A DNA stretch of 24,816 bases from Chara braunii. Lineage: Eukaryota > Streptophyta > Charophyceae > Charales > Characeae. The translations under genes were made by a program, and so were the position numbers. Below the pieces are notes generated by a model. The model was not told the DNA's origin, did no database searches, and saw nothing but the letters and a program-made list of their open reading frames with translations. Location: assembly GCA_003427395.1 (NCBI GenBank), contig BFEA01000283.1, positions 1,623,121-1,647,936 on the forward strand, given 5' to 3'. Positions 9,535 to 19,348 of this stretch are shown here, piece after piece. The stretch's first letter is position 1, and each line of letters opens with the position of its first letter.

Positions 9535-12500
9535 AGGAAGTACCATAAAGTAGAGGAGAGTGTCGTAGAGTGCCGCAGAATAGAGTGGAGTGTCATAGAG
9601 TATAGTATCATAAAGTATCGTAGAGTAAAGAACAGTGGCGTAGAGTAGAGTGTTGTAGAGACTGTCATAGAGTAGAGAAGAGCAGATTCGAGTAGTGTGT
9701 TATAGAGTAGAGTGAAGTAGAGTGAAGTAGAGCAGAGTAGAGTAGAGTAGAGTAGAGGAGAAAAGAGTAGAGTAGAGTGTAGATTACAATAGTGTTATAG
9801 AATGTCATAGAATGTTATAGAGTGTCATAGAGTGTCATAGAGTGTCGTAAAGTGTCGTAGAGTAAAGTACTACTACAGTGTCCTAGAGGAGAGCAAAGTG
9901 TCGTAGAGGAGAGTAAAGTGTTGTAAAGTAGAGTATCGTAGAGAAGATTATCGTAGAGTAGAATAAACTAAAGTAAAGTAGAGTATAGTATAGTGCCACA
10001 AAGTGGAGTAAAGTATCGTAGAGTGTCGTCGAGTAGATTACAGTAGATTGTCGTAGAGGACACTAAAGTTTCGTAGAGTAAAGTAAAGTATCGTAGAGTA
10101 AACTGTCGTACAGTACAATAGAGTAGAGAAAAGTATAGTAAAGTAAAGTAGAGTAGAGTAGATTGTCGTACAATAAAGTAGAGAAATGTAGAGTACAGTA
10201 AAGTAGAGTAGAGTGTCGTAGACCAGAGAAGAGTAGAGGGTCATCGAGTATCGTAGAGTAGAGTGTCATAGAGTAGAGAAAAGTGTCCGAGAGTAGAGTG
10301 TCATAGAGTACCATAGAGTAGAGTGTCATAGAGTAGAGTAAAGTAGAGTAGAGTATCATAGATTATCGTAAAGTACATTGTCGTAGAGTGTGGTAGAGTG
10401 GAGTAGTATACAATGCCGTTAAGTATAGTAGAGTGTCTTAGAATGTCATAGAGTAGAGTAGAGTGTCGTAGAGTATCGTAGAGTATCGTAGAGTAAAGTG
10501 TCAGATAATAGAGTAGAGTATCGTAGAGTACAGTGTCCTAGAGTAAATTCTTGTAGAGTAGAGTGTTGTAGAGTGTTGTAGAGTAGAGTGTTGTAGAGTG
10601 TTGTAGAGTGTTGTAGAATGTTGTAGAGTAGAGTGTTGTAGACTAGAGTAAAGTGTCGTAAAGTAGAGCGTCATGAAGTAGTGTTGTACAGTAGAGTAGA
10701 GTGTTGTAGAGTGTCGTAGAGTGTCGTAGAGTAGAGTGTCGTAGAGTAGAGTAGAGTAGAGTAGAGTAGAGTAGAGTAGAGTAAAGTAGAGTAGAGTAGA
10801 GTAGAGTAGAGTAAAGTAGAGTAGAGTAGAGTGTCGTCGAGTGTCGTTGAGTAGAGTGGAGTGGAGTAGAGGAGAGTAGAGTAGAATAAAGTAGAGTAGA
10901 GTAAAGTAGAGTAGAGTAGGGTAGAGAGGACTAGAGTACAGTTTCATAGAGTAGAGTAGAGTGTCATATAGTACAGTAGAGAGTCGTAGAGTAGAGTATA
11001 GTACAATGTCGTAGACGAAAGGAGACTGTTGTAGAGTAGATTGTCATAGAGTAAATAAGAGTAGAGTAGAGCAAAGTGGAGTAGAGTACAGTACAGTAGA
11101 GTGTCATAGAGTTGAGTAGAGTGTTGTGGAGTGTTGTCAAGTAGATTACAGTACAGTGTCGTACAGGAGAGTAGAGTGTCATGGAGTGGAGTATCATAGA
11201 GTAAATTGTCTTAGAGTTGAGTAGAGTACAGTAAAGTAGAGTCGAGTCGAGTGTTGTAGAGTAGAGTAGAGTGTAGTAGAGTAGAGTGTAGTAAAGTAGA
11301 GTAGAGTGTAGTAAAGTGGAGTGGAGTGGAGTGGCGTAGAGTACCCCCGACACCCGTACCCCCGACACCCGTACCCCCGACACCCGTACCCCCGACACCC
11401 GTACCCCCCCCAACCGGACCCAAAAAAAAATGTTTTATTTTTGTTTTTCCCTTTTAAGGGGAGGTTACCCCCCGACACCCGTACCCCCCCCAAACTGATC
11501 GACCCTCCCAACCCACCCCCCGAAAGGCCACGTACGGAGGGCCAGAGTCCCTGCGTACGGCCCGTACATACGGTCGTATGGGAGTACGGACAGGTCGTCT
11601 CCGTACGAGATGACTATACTGGTGTCGTAGAGTAGAGTATAGTAGAGTAGAGTGTCCTAGAGTAGAGTAAAATGTTGTAGAGTGTAGTAGAGTAGAGTTT
11701 TGTATAGTATTGTAGGGTGTCGTACAGTGTTATAGAGTACAGAAGAGTGTCGTAGAGTGTTTTAGAGTGTCGTAGAGTATAGTAGAGTAGTCATAGAGTA
11801 TCGTACAGTAGACTCAGTCGAGTGTCGCAGAGTAGAGTAAAGTGTAGTATAGAAGAGTAGAATAGCATAGAGTAGAGTGTCGTAGAGTAGAGTAGAGTGT
11901 CATAGGGTAAAGTAAAGTGTCGTAGAGTAGAGTTGAGTGTCGCATAGTAGAGTAAAGTATAGTAGAGTATCGTAGAGTAGAGTATTGGAGAGTGTCATAG
12001 AGTAGAGTGGTTAGCGTAGAGGAGAGGAGAGTGTTATTGAGTGTCGTAGAGTGTCGTAGAGTGTAGTCGACTACAGTGTTGTAGAGTAGAGTAGAGTGTC
12101 TCGTAGAGTAGAGTAAAATGTCGTAGAGTAGACTGTCATAGAGTAGAGTAGAGTGTCGTAGAGTGTCATAGAGTAGAGCAGAATGTTATCGAGTGTTGTA
12201 GAGTGGAGTAGAGTGGAGTACAGTACAGTGTTGTAGAATAGAGTACAGTGTCCTAGAGTGTCGTAGAGTAGAGTAGAATGCGTAGAGTAGAGTAGAATGT
12301 CATAGGGTAGAATGTCATAGAGTAGAGTAGAGTACAGTGTCGTAGAGTAGAGTAGAGTGTTGCATAATGTCGTAGAGTACAATAGAGTGTGGTACAATAG
12401 AGTAGAGTGTCCTATAGTGTTCTAGAGTACAATAAAGTGCTGTAGAGTAGAGTAGAGCGCCGTAGAGTAGAGTAGAGTGTCGTACAGTAGACTAGAGCGT

Positions 12501-13456
12501 CGTAGAGTAAAGTAGAGTAGAGTAGAGTGTCATAGACTCATAGAGTGTCGTAGAATAAAGTGTTGTAGAGTAGAGTAAAGTAGAGTAGAGTAGAGTGTCG
12601 TATAGTAGAGTGTCGTAGAGTAGAGTGTCGTAGAGTGTCGTAGAGTAAAGTAGAGTAGAGTAGAGTGGATAGAGTGGAGTAGAGTGGCGTAGAGTCAAGT
12701 AGAGTAAAGTAGAGTAGAGTAGAGTGGAATAGAGTGCCATATAACATCGTAAAGTAAAGTGTCGTAGAGTAGAGTAGAGTGTTGTAAAGTGACGTAGAGT
12801 ATCATAGAGTAGAGTAGATTTGAGTAGAGAAGAGTAGACTAGAGTAGAGCAGAGTAGAGTAGAGTAGAGTAGAGTAGAGCAAACTACAGTGGTAGAGTAG
12901 AGTAGAGTAGAGTAGAGTAGAGTAGAGTAGAGTAGAGTAGAGTAAAGTAGAGTAGAGTAGAGTGTCATAAAGTGTCGTAGAGTATAGTAGAGTAGATTGT
13001 TGTAGAGTAGAGTACAATATCATAGAGTAGAGTGTCGTAGAGGAAAGTAGAGTAAAGTGTCGTAGAGTAGAGTGTCGTCGAGTAGAGTAGAGTGTCATAA
13101 AGTAGAGTAGAGTGTCGTAAAGTAAAGTAGAGTAGAGTTGAGTCGAGTGTCATAGAGTGTCGTGTCGTAAAGTGTCGTAGAGTGATGTAGCATGTGGTAG
13201 AGTGTCGTAGAGTAGAGTAGAGTGTTGTAGAGTAGAGTAGAGTGTAGTAAAGTAGAGTAGAGTGGGTAAAGTAGAGTGTTGTAGAGTAGAGTGTTGTAGA
13301 GTAGAGTAGAGTAGAGTGTAGTAAAGTAGAGTAGAGTGGGTAGAGTAGAGTAAAGTATCATAGAGTAGAGTAGAGTAGATCGTGAAAAAGTGTCATAGAG
13401 CAGAGTATACTAGAGGAGGGTGTCGTACAGTAGAGTACACTGTCGGAGAGTAGAGT
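9535..13456. repeat. Phase-locked pentanucleotide array (GAGTA family), ~3.9 kb
   Basis: The plus strand consists of 5-bp units, chiefly GAGTA. GAGTG is regularly followed by TCGTA, TCATA, TTGTA or TAGTA, and AAGTA, GAATA and CAGTA occur as point variants. The 5-bp phase is kept over long distances. The purest GAGTA stretches are near 10743-10830 and 12895-12960. Minus-strand frames run long (LLYST-type 5-residue periods) only because 15-bp periods avoid stops. A GC-rich insert splits the array at about 11341-11626. The right end grades into GT-rich DNA. Confidence 0.95.
11341..11626. repeat. GC-rich insert with 15-bp minisatellite inside the pentamer array
   Basis: Four exact copies of GTACCCCCGACACCC fill 11341-11400. 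After an A run and a T-rich stretch, a near copy of the unit returns at about 11465-11485. The right half carries three CGTACG palindromes (11531, 11554, 11602) and many GTACGG motifs. The pentamer array resumes at GTCGTAGAGTAG near 11626. The C runs on the plus strand mean the minus strand has spaced G runs able to form G-quadruplexes. I do not recognise the insert. Confidence 0.85.
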
Positions 13457-13596
13457 AGTATACAATATGCATGTGCATGCGTGTATTCGTGTGTGTATCA
13501 CATGTGTGTATGTGCGTATGCGTGTGTGTATCACGTGTGTGTGTCTGCGTGCCCATGCACGTGTGCGTGTGTGTGTGTGTGTGTGAGTATCACGCG
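13457..13596. repeat. GT-rich microsatellite, left half of the retrotransposon target
   Basis: The segment has GTGTGTATCAC and GTGCGTATGC-type repeats followed by a pure GT tract near 13566-13584. It ends directly at the left LTR with ACGCG at 13592-13596. The sequence right of the element (from 23446) continues in the same style, so the element probably split one GT-rich tract. Confidence 0.85.
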
Positions 13597-13903
13597 TGTG
13601 GTGGACCCACCAGGTGTGGTGCTCTGCTTGGGATAGAGGTAGAGATGGAGGAGGGTGGAGGAAGATGACATAGCGCAGCTCCCATGCAAGACTCCAACGC
13701 ATGTACTCCAAACTGTGCGAATGTAGAATGATCCAAAGTACAGACCTTGGTTGGGGTATACCTCAACGGACTGACTGGAACTGGACTAGACTGGCTGGTA
13801 CCGACAGAATTACCGGCCTGGACTAAACTACCCTGAATACAACACAGGCCTGTGAGGACAGGCCAAAGGACTGGTCTCACAGACCAACCAGAGGTTCGCT
13901 ACA
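13597..13903 (-). repeat. 3' LTR of the retrotransposon
   Basis: This 307-bp copy matches 23137-23445. On the element's sense (minus) strand it begins TGTAGCGAACC and ends at the GT-rich flank with GGTCCACCACA, so the TG...CA ends are kept. A short inverted repeat at the LTR ends (GCGGACC type) is partly eroded here. No clear polypurine tract is seen just inside the element (13904-13930), where one is expected. Confidence 0.92.
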
Positions 13904-15030
13904 TGATCCTCGGTCTGTGATGGATCGCCTAGATACAACCACACTTCCACCAAAAAGTGAACTCTACCAAAGAAAAAGAAAAACGGAGTAGTCTAAGATG
14001 CGGCGCAAGCTCCATGATGAGTCCATGCGATACAACCTAGGCTAGAAAATGTCGCAAAAACAACAATGTCACAACTAACAGCCTAAGTGAAAGCAGAAAA
14101 CAACTAACTAGTATACATGTCCTATGAAAGCAGAAAGTAAGGACAACTAAATCCTAGAATGTTGGAGGCAGTAACCTCAGTCTGGAAACCACTGACTAGT
14201 GTACAAGTCCTAAGAATAGTCAAAGCAAAGACAACTAAATCCTAGAAATGTCAGAGGCATAGGTCTTAAGCTGAGAGCAACAAAACAATAACAAGACAAC
14301 CGTATGTCACAGGAAGGGTGTGTCGCAAACCACAGGGTGGGATGGTCTCTGAGGGTGGCAAATGCAGCCTAGGGGTCGATAAACTCCTAAGGGCATCCAC
14401 ACATAATAACATGGAGACACATGTCATCAGGCTCAATGAGGGTAGGGAACTGGGAGCGAACAAAAACGATGACCCGAACAAATAGACCATCAGGGCGGGT
14501 AATGCTCGACTAAAGGGGTGACCACTATGTAAGGTCGACCATGCAAGGGAATAAGGGAGCCTGGTATACTGGGCGCACCTAGATGAAGCATGCAATGCTA
14601 CCTAACTAGGGAGTGAGGGCCGACAGAGGGTAGAAAAAGTGATGCGTAAGGGAATCATGCAAATGACTCCTAAAGTCAGGGAAGTTGGAGCTAGATCCGT
14701 AAGCTGGGACACCAGGGCAACGCTACGGTCCCGATGCATATGCGTATACCAAGGGAGAACCCAACTCAGAGGAACCCGACTAAGGGAGACCATCAGGCGA
14801 CACAACCAGGGTACTGTACAGGGTAAAGTGGTAAGAGAGTGGCGGCGTCTGAAGTAGGCAGACCTGATCGTGATGAAGTACGTGAAGCTACCGATGACGT
14901 TAATGATGAGGAGTCATGAATGTCATTGAGGAAGAACCGCAACGTCGACGAGTTGAAGTAACAAAACTGGTGTGGATGGAGTACTTAGAAGTTAGAGACG
15001 TGGGAAGAGTAGTAAGAGTCAATCGGCATA
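13904..15030 (-). other. 3' non-coding region of the retrotransposon, with an 88-bp imperfect tandem duplication
   Basis: About 1.1 kb separates the end of the chromodomain frame from the 3' LTR. No domain is recognisable on either strand. An imperfect tandem duplication with an offset of 88 bp is visible. It runs from ACTAGTATACATGTCCTA at 14107 through GACAACTAAATCCTAGAAT to about 14170, and is repeated at 14195-14258. Short open frames here look incidental. Confidence 0.6.
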
Positions 15031-15594
15031 TCAAGGAGGACGATGATGAGTGCGTTGTGGACGCTCGAAAGCATCCGGCTTCCGCTGAAGGTCTGCCTTG
15101 GATGGAGAAGGCTCGACTTCTGCGGTCTCCTCAGCCGGGGGAGAAGGGAGACGGTCAGTGGGCTGAGGAGGAGCAGTCAACCCAACACTACAAGCACGAT
15201 CATAGGCACGCACCAACATGCGAGCGTGCAGCAAGTGCTTGAGCGGCTCCCAAGTAGCCTCCTCATCAGGGTAACCCTTCCAACGTACGAGATACTCGAC
15301 GTGAGGAGGGTTGTCGTCGGTGACTCGACGACCAATAATGTCTGAAACGAGGAATTCCTCCTGGTCGTCTATCATTATGGGTGGAGAGCGCTCGCATGGT
15401 CGTCCAGCGAAACGCTCAGACAATCTGCGGTAGGGACACAGTAACGAGACGTGGTAGACATCGTGCACACGAGCCGGACGTAGGCAGTCGGGCAGCTTCA
15501 CATGAAAGTTGACCGGGCTAAATGCCGTATCAAAACCATCGACCTGGAGAATGCGGCATGAGCCAAAGAAGCGACGTCGGAACTTGCAAAGCAT
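15031..15594 (-). pseudogene. pol: Integrase C-terminal tail and chromodomain of Pol (fragment)
   Basis: This is the last readable stretch of the polyprotein, 187 codons ending at a stop at 15031. Residues 1-55 show the integrase C-terminal module of Gypsy elements (RRFFG..., VKLPDCLRP, VYHVSLLCPY). Residues 80-130 form a chromodomain with FLVSDIIGRR, YLVRWKGYP and ATWEPLKHL. Three aromatic residues expected to form the methyl-lysine cage are present (F81, W105, Y108). In chromoviruses this domain guides integration to chromatin with particular histone marks. About 55 residues of charged, proline-rich tail follow. The Met at 15594 is only the first in a remnant frame, and a stop lies just upstream at about 15597. 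Confidence 0.9.
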
Positions 15595-15596
15595 GT

Positions 15597-16640
15597 CCGC
15601 TTCGAGCTATAAGTGGCAGGCGTCGACAAGCATATCATCAACGACGATCAGTTCGCACGTGCGGCCATGTGAGTCTGGGAATCAGCTATGTGCTCATGTG
15701 GGGTCTGCATGATCGACGTCATGTGTGCAACCTAATCATCCAGCGCGGGACAACTCGTGTCGAGGTGCATCTGTGACGGTCGAAGGAAGTCCGCGGGAAC
15801 ACGAGGGTGATAACCGAGGTTGCAATAGTAAGGCAACATCCTATGGACGGCGAGACGAGGTCATTGTAAGCTATCTCCGCGTGGGCAAAACAGAGATCCC
15901 ATTGTTGGTCGTCACAAACAATCTTTCGGACAATATCTCTGAGAGTCTTGTTCGTGACCTCGGTCTGACCATCAGTCTGGGAATGGCAAGACGAGGAGAA
16001 GCGGAGCTGGGTGCCGTACACCTCATAGAGTTGTTGCCAGAATCGGCTGGTAAAGTCTGGATCACGGTCAGCTATGATGCTCAGGGGTAGGCTGTGGTCA
16101 TGCACGACTCGGTCAAACACGATGTCGGCAGCCTCACGTGCACTGATGGTATAGCGGCACAGAAGAAAATGTGCGCGCTTCGTGAAGCGGACGACGACGA
16201 CGAGGATAGCATCATGACTGCGGGGGGTAGGAGGACGAAGAGGACCGATAAAGTCCATCGAGTTTGACTGCCAACGGCCCGCAGGGATAGGAAGAGGTTG
16301 TTCACCTCCTGAAAGGTGGAACACTCTGCAACGTAGTTCTTCACAAAGTACTTGCGCTTCGTCCAGACGTACAGGCGGCTCACACGAGCCAACGTCTTGT
16401 GGAAGCCCATATGACCAACGACTGCCTGGTCGTGGTACTCTGTTATTGCCCAGACACGTAGTTGTCCGATGGAGGGAACACAAATGCAGGGCTCTCTGGC
16501 GCCCTGTGAACCGTGCCGGTATACAAGACCGTTGTCCCCGAGAGAGTAGTTCGGGGCGGTCTTGCCACTCCGGAGGGTCGCATGGATGTCGCAATAGCTG
16601 GGGCAATGGCGGTACTGAGTGCGAAACTCGTCGGTCACTG
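15597..16640 (-). pseudogene. pol: Integrase of Pol, frameshifted
   Basis: In life it would join cDNA ends to the chromosome. The N-terminal zinc-binding part lies in one frame (H69 and H76 of the frame from 16638, then C106). The last ligand is lost: codon 16312-16314 is TTT (Phe) where Cys is expected. The catalytic core lies in another frame, with GRWQSNSMDFIGPL (D at 16253-16255), IIADRDPDFTSRFW (D at 16067-16069) and DGQTEVTNKTLRDIVR (E at 15959-15961). This gives the D,D-35-E spacing typical of retroviral-type integrases. A frameshift lies near 16290-16310, another near 15820, a TAG near 15735 and a further stop near 15597. All three catalytic acidic residues survive, but no continuous protein can be made. 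Confidence 0.93.
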
Positions 16641-16699
16641 AGTGGTGGACGGTGGTGACCGAGATGGCAGCGAGTTGGATCTGCTCCAGATCATGGTCA

Positions 16700-17275
16700 G
16701 GGCGCCGGGATAAGGCATTTGTGACCCGATCGGTCTCACCCTTGATGTGCTCAGTGGTGAAACTAAACTCGGATAAGTCGTGACACCATCGAGCCTGTCG
16801 AGGAGTGAGCTTCGGCTTTGTCAGAAAAGGTTAGATAACAGAGTTATCTGTGCGCACCGTGAATCGTGCCCCATGCAGGTAGTGAAGCAACTTCAAGCAA
16901 GTGTCGAGTGGCATAAACTACTGCGAGAACCTCACCTTCATCAGCTGTGCAGTTTATCTCGACGACTATCGGACAATCACCTGAGCGAGACTCGACAGTG
17001 TCGTCCTCGGCGATGGTAGAAGAATAGTCAATATCGTCAGTAGATCGAGGAGTAGGCGTCAGGCGGGAAGCAGTGGTAGGGGTAGGAGGTGGGAAGTGAG
17101 GGATGCGAGGATGAGAGGAGGAAAATATATGAGAAAACACTGCTCCTGCAGCAAAGTCTGACACATCGGTGGTAAGGATAAAATGGCGATCAAAATCGGG
17201 TAGGTGGAGAACTGGTGCAGATGTCACCGCCTTCTTGAGGGCATGAAAGGCATACTCGTGGAGGGGTGTCAAAAG
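16700..17275 (-). pseudogene. pol: RNase H of Pol, with an unusual internal segment
   Basis: The frame from 17272 opens with LHEYAFHALKKAVTSAPVLHLPDF, the usual link from RT to the Gypsy RNase H. TTDVSDFAAGAV follows (catalytic D36), and GEVLAVVYATRHL carries the expected catalytic Glu (E114). Between these lie about 65 residues, where roughly 30 are usual in Gypsy RNase H. The extra part is rich in Pro, Ser, Thr and then Asp/Glu (residues 49-100). The remainder is readable only after a frameshift near 16880: a TVRTDNSV segment, a stop near 16835, then LTPRQARW and HIKGETDRVTNALSRR. The enzyme would degrade the RNA of the RNA:DNA hybrid. Confidence 0.88.
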
Positions 17276-17320
17276 AACCGAAGGAGGGTAGAGGTATGAA
17301 CATGCGAGTAAGAGGCATAT

Positions 17321-18170
17321 GCTTAGATAAATTTATTGTAATAACTTATAAGTCCAAGAAAACGTCGGAGCTGCTTGACGGACTTGGGGTTAGGCCAGTC
17401 CGCGATAGCAGTGATCTTCGAGTCGTCCATATGGAGACTGTGGTCAGACACGTAGTGTCCTAAGAAATTCACTTTGCGTTGGGCAAAGTGGCACTTGCTC
17501 AGCTTGGCGTAGAAGTCATGTCCGCGCACGTCGCGGAGGTCTCTGAGATGCTCCTCAAGGGTACGACTGTAGATTAGGATATCTTCAAGGTAGATGAGAA
17601 CATACTGCTCTAGGATATCCCTGAAAATATCGTTCATCGCCGTCTGGAAGGTAGCGGGTGCATGGGTGAGCCCAAATGACATCACCGTAAACTCATGGTG
17701 GCTGAAGCGAGATCGGAACGCTGTCTTCAGTTGGTCCGCTGCAGCGACGCGGATGTGATGATAACCGCTACGAAGATCAATCCTCGTAAAGAAGTGGTTG
17801 TCTGCTAGGCGGTCGAACAACTCGTCGAAACGAGGCATGGGGTAGCTGTCCTTAACCGTGTAGTGGTTGAAACTGTGATAATCGATGCAGAGACGGAGAG
17901 TTCCATCCACTTTGCGAGCAAAGAGGGTGCACCCCACGGGGAGTTGTTGGGCTTAAGGAAACCTAGTCTTAGTAGCTCGTCATGTTGATGCTTGAGTTCG
18001 GTGGCCTCGGGGATCGAGAGTCTGTAGGGTGCTTGGTGGTGAAAACGATAGTCGGGCACAAGCTGGATGGAGTGCTCGACGTCGCGCATCGGTGGGATGT
18101 TGGCATAGGAGAACGACGATGGGAAAAGGTCATGGTACTCTCGAATAAGGTCACAAATTGCGGGCTCCAG
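17321..18170 (-). pseudogene. pol: Reverse transcriptase of Pol, frameshifted, altered YxDD box
   Basis: The N-terminal part is in the frame that ends at 17805 (HSIQLVPDYRFHHQAPYRLS, ELLRLGFLKPNNSPWGAP). The rest follows in another frame from 17937 (LFARKVDGTLRLCIDY, TRIDLRSGYHHIRV with catalytic D54, FTVMSFGLTHAPATFQ, and FLGHYVSDHSLHMDDSK). A one-base-class frameshift separates them near 17935. The catalytic box reads YLED instead of YLDD (GAA at 17584-17586), so one of the two metal-binding aspartates is replaced by glutamate. The frame ends at a TAA at about 17323 just after the conserved FLGLISYYNKFI. The product would have copied the element's RNA into DNA. Confidence 0.95.
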
Positions 18171-18967
18171 GTCGGCCGTATGACGTGTGCGTTCCTCAGC
18201 ATCAGCGTCTGCGCACGACGACTGGGTAGACTCGACGAACGACAGAGGCAGGGAGGCAGAGATGGAAGCCATGGAGATAGAAGGAGGATCTGGCTTCAGA
18301 GAGATGAGCTCAGCGTCGAGACAAGGTGGATGATAGTGCAAAAGATCCGTAACGTTCAGCATAAAGAAGGTGACGTCGTCCTGAGCGAACTGCCGAGGCG
18401 AGGTGACAGTGATAGTAGGAGATGGTGTGGGCATGGAAAGCTCCGGGGGAGGAGGATCGAGGCGTGGTGTTGCAGTGGTACCTATGAAAGGTACGTGATT
18501 TGTCTGTCCACTCTTGGTTTTGAGAACAAGAGTGTTGGTCGCCCAATTGGCCTCGGTGCTTCGGAACCGACAAGACCACGGAGTACCGAGAATGAAATTG
18601 TACTCCGTTTCTATCACATCGAAATGTGCAGAGGAGTGGTGGCGATGAGACGCCAGGGGACGATCAGTCGGCTCGAGGGTGAGGAAGAAAGGGATGTCGG
18701 TGACCGTCTAATCGAAGAAGCGTTGAGTCTTATCATCTCCTAGGGTGACGGAGATGGGAGTCGGAGACCCTGTCGTGGGTAAGTGTGCTTCCTTCACCAC
18801 AGTGAGTGAATGAAGTCGCCCTGAGAACCGGAATCCCACAGCGCTAAGTACACCGTCGTGGAGGTCCTGAGTCGTACTGGAATAACCGGGAGGGTGCGAT
18901 CATGGTCAACGAGTATGGCGAGAAGGCGACGGAGTGCAGCGACATTGAGGGTGAGTCGCTCCTGCTG
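18171..18967 (-). pseudogene. pol: Aspartic protease and protease-RT linker of Pol
   Basis: Reading from the left of the domain, LRRLLAILVDHDRTLPVIP leads to ALWDSGSQGDF. This carries the D-S-G active-site triad of retropepsins (codons at 18827-18835). A frameshift follows within a few codons, near 18815. In the next frame SPTPISVTLGDDKTQRFFD is broken by a TAG near 18710. Then comes HFDVIETEYNFILGTPW, whose ILG-W is the usual end of Gypsy proteases (about 18576-18617). From there to 18171 a 130-residue linker rich in Pro, Ser and acidic residues leads into RT. The enzyme would cleave Gag-Pol into its working parts. Confidence 0.88.
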
Positions 18968-19348
18968 AGCCTGGATTATGCTTTAGTCCAGAAGGGAGGA
19001 CACAACGTCCTCGCAAGTCGCAAGCTGCTCGTTGCAACGAGCTGAGCGAATGGCTCGACGCGTCGGTAATTGCGGAGAGGTGGGAGGGGAGACGGTGGTC
19101 TGTGGAAGCGCAAACGGTACTGCGAAATAGGGCTGAGTCCACTCTGTCGGGTCCTGCGATACCTCAACTCCAGTAACGAGAGGGCAAACCATGACAGAGA
19201 CGTCGGGAAGCCAACTACAGAGGGGGGCGCAGGTGTACGTTTCACAATGGCTAGGAGGCGCCGCGGGGATCCGAGGCGCCGGGGGGGACTGAGTGCGCCG
19301 CTGGCGGGAAAGCTCAACGTAGTGGCGGTCGAGAGCGGTAGTGTAAGG
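18968..19348 (-). pseudogene. Gag-Pol junction region, decayed
   Basis: Between the zinc knuckle remnant and protease there is a Pro/Ser/Arg-rich stretch with no recognisable fold, typical of the joint between Gag and Pol. The frame that carries EDVVSSLLD ends at TAA (18983-18985). Past that stop the same frame reads straight on into the protease (SIIQAQQERLTLN), so this stop is probably a simple point mutation. Frames on the opposite strand (for example 19070-19588 plus) are GC-driven shadows. Confidence 0.7.

Noticed and set aside
11341-11400. CRISPR-like array
   Set aside because: The 15-bp units are directly adjacent without spacers, so this is a minisatellite in a eukaryotic-type context.
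10501-13361. Several minus-strand open frames of 90-158 codons with LLYST or LYDTL repeats
   Set aside because: A 5-bp repeat gives a 5-residue period in all frames and rarely makes stops. There is no start context or non-repetitive domain.
17982-18743. 253-codon open frame, plus strand
   Set aside because: It lies antisense to the protease and reverse transcriptase remnants, whose motifs are clear on the minus strand. The plus-strand product resembles nothing.
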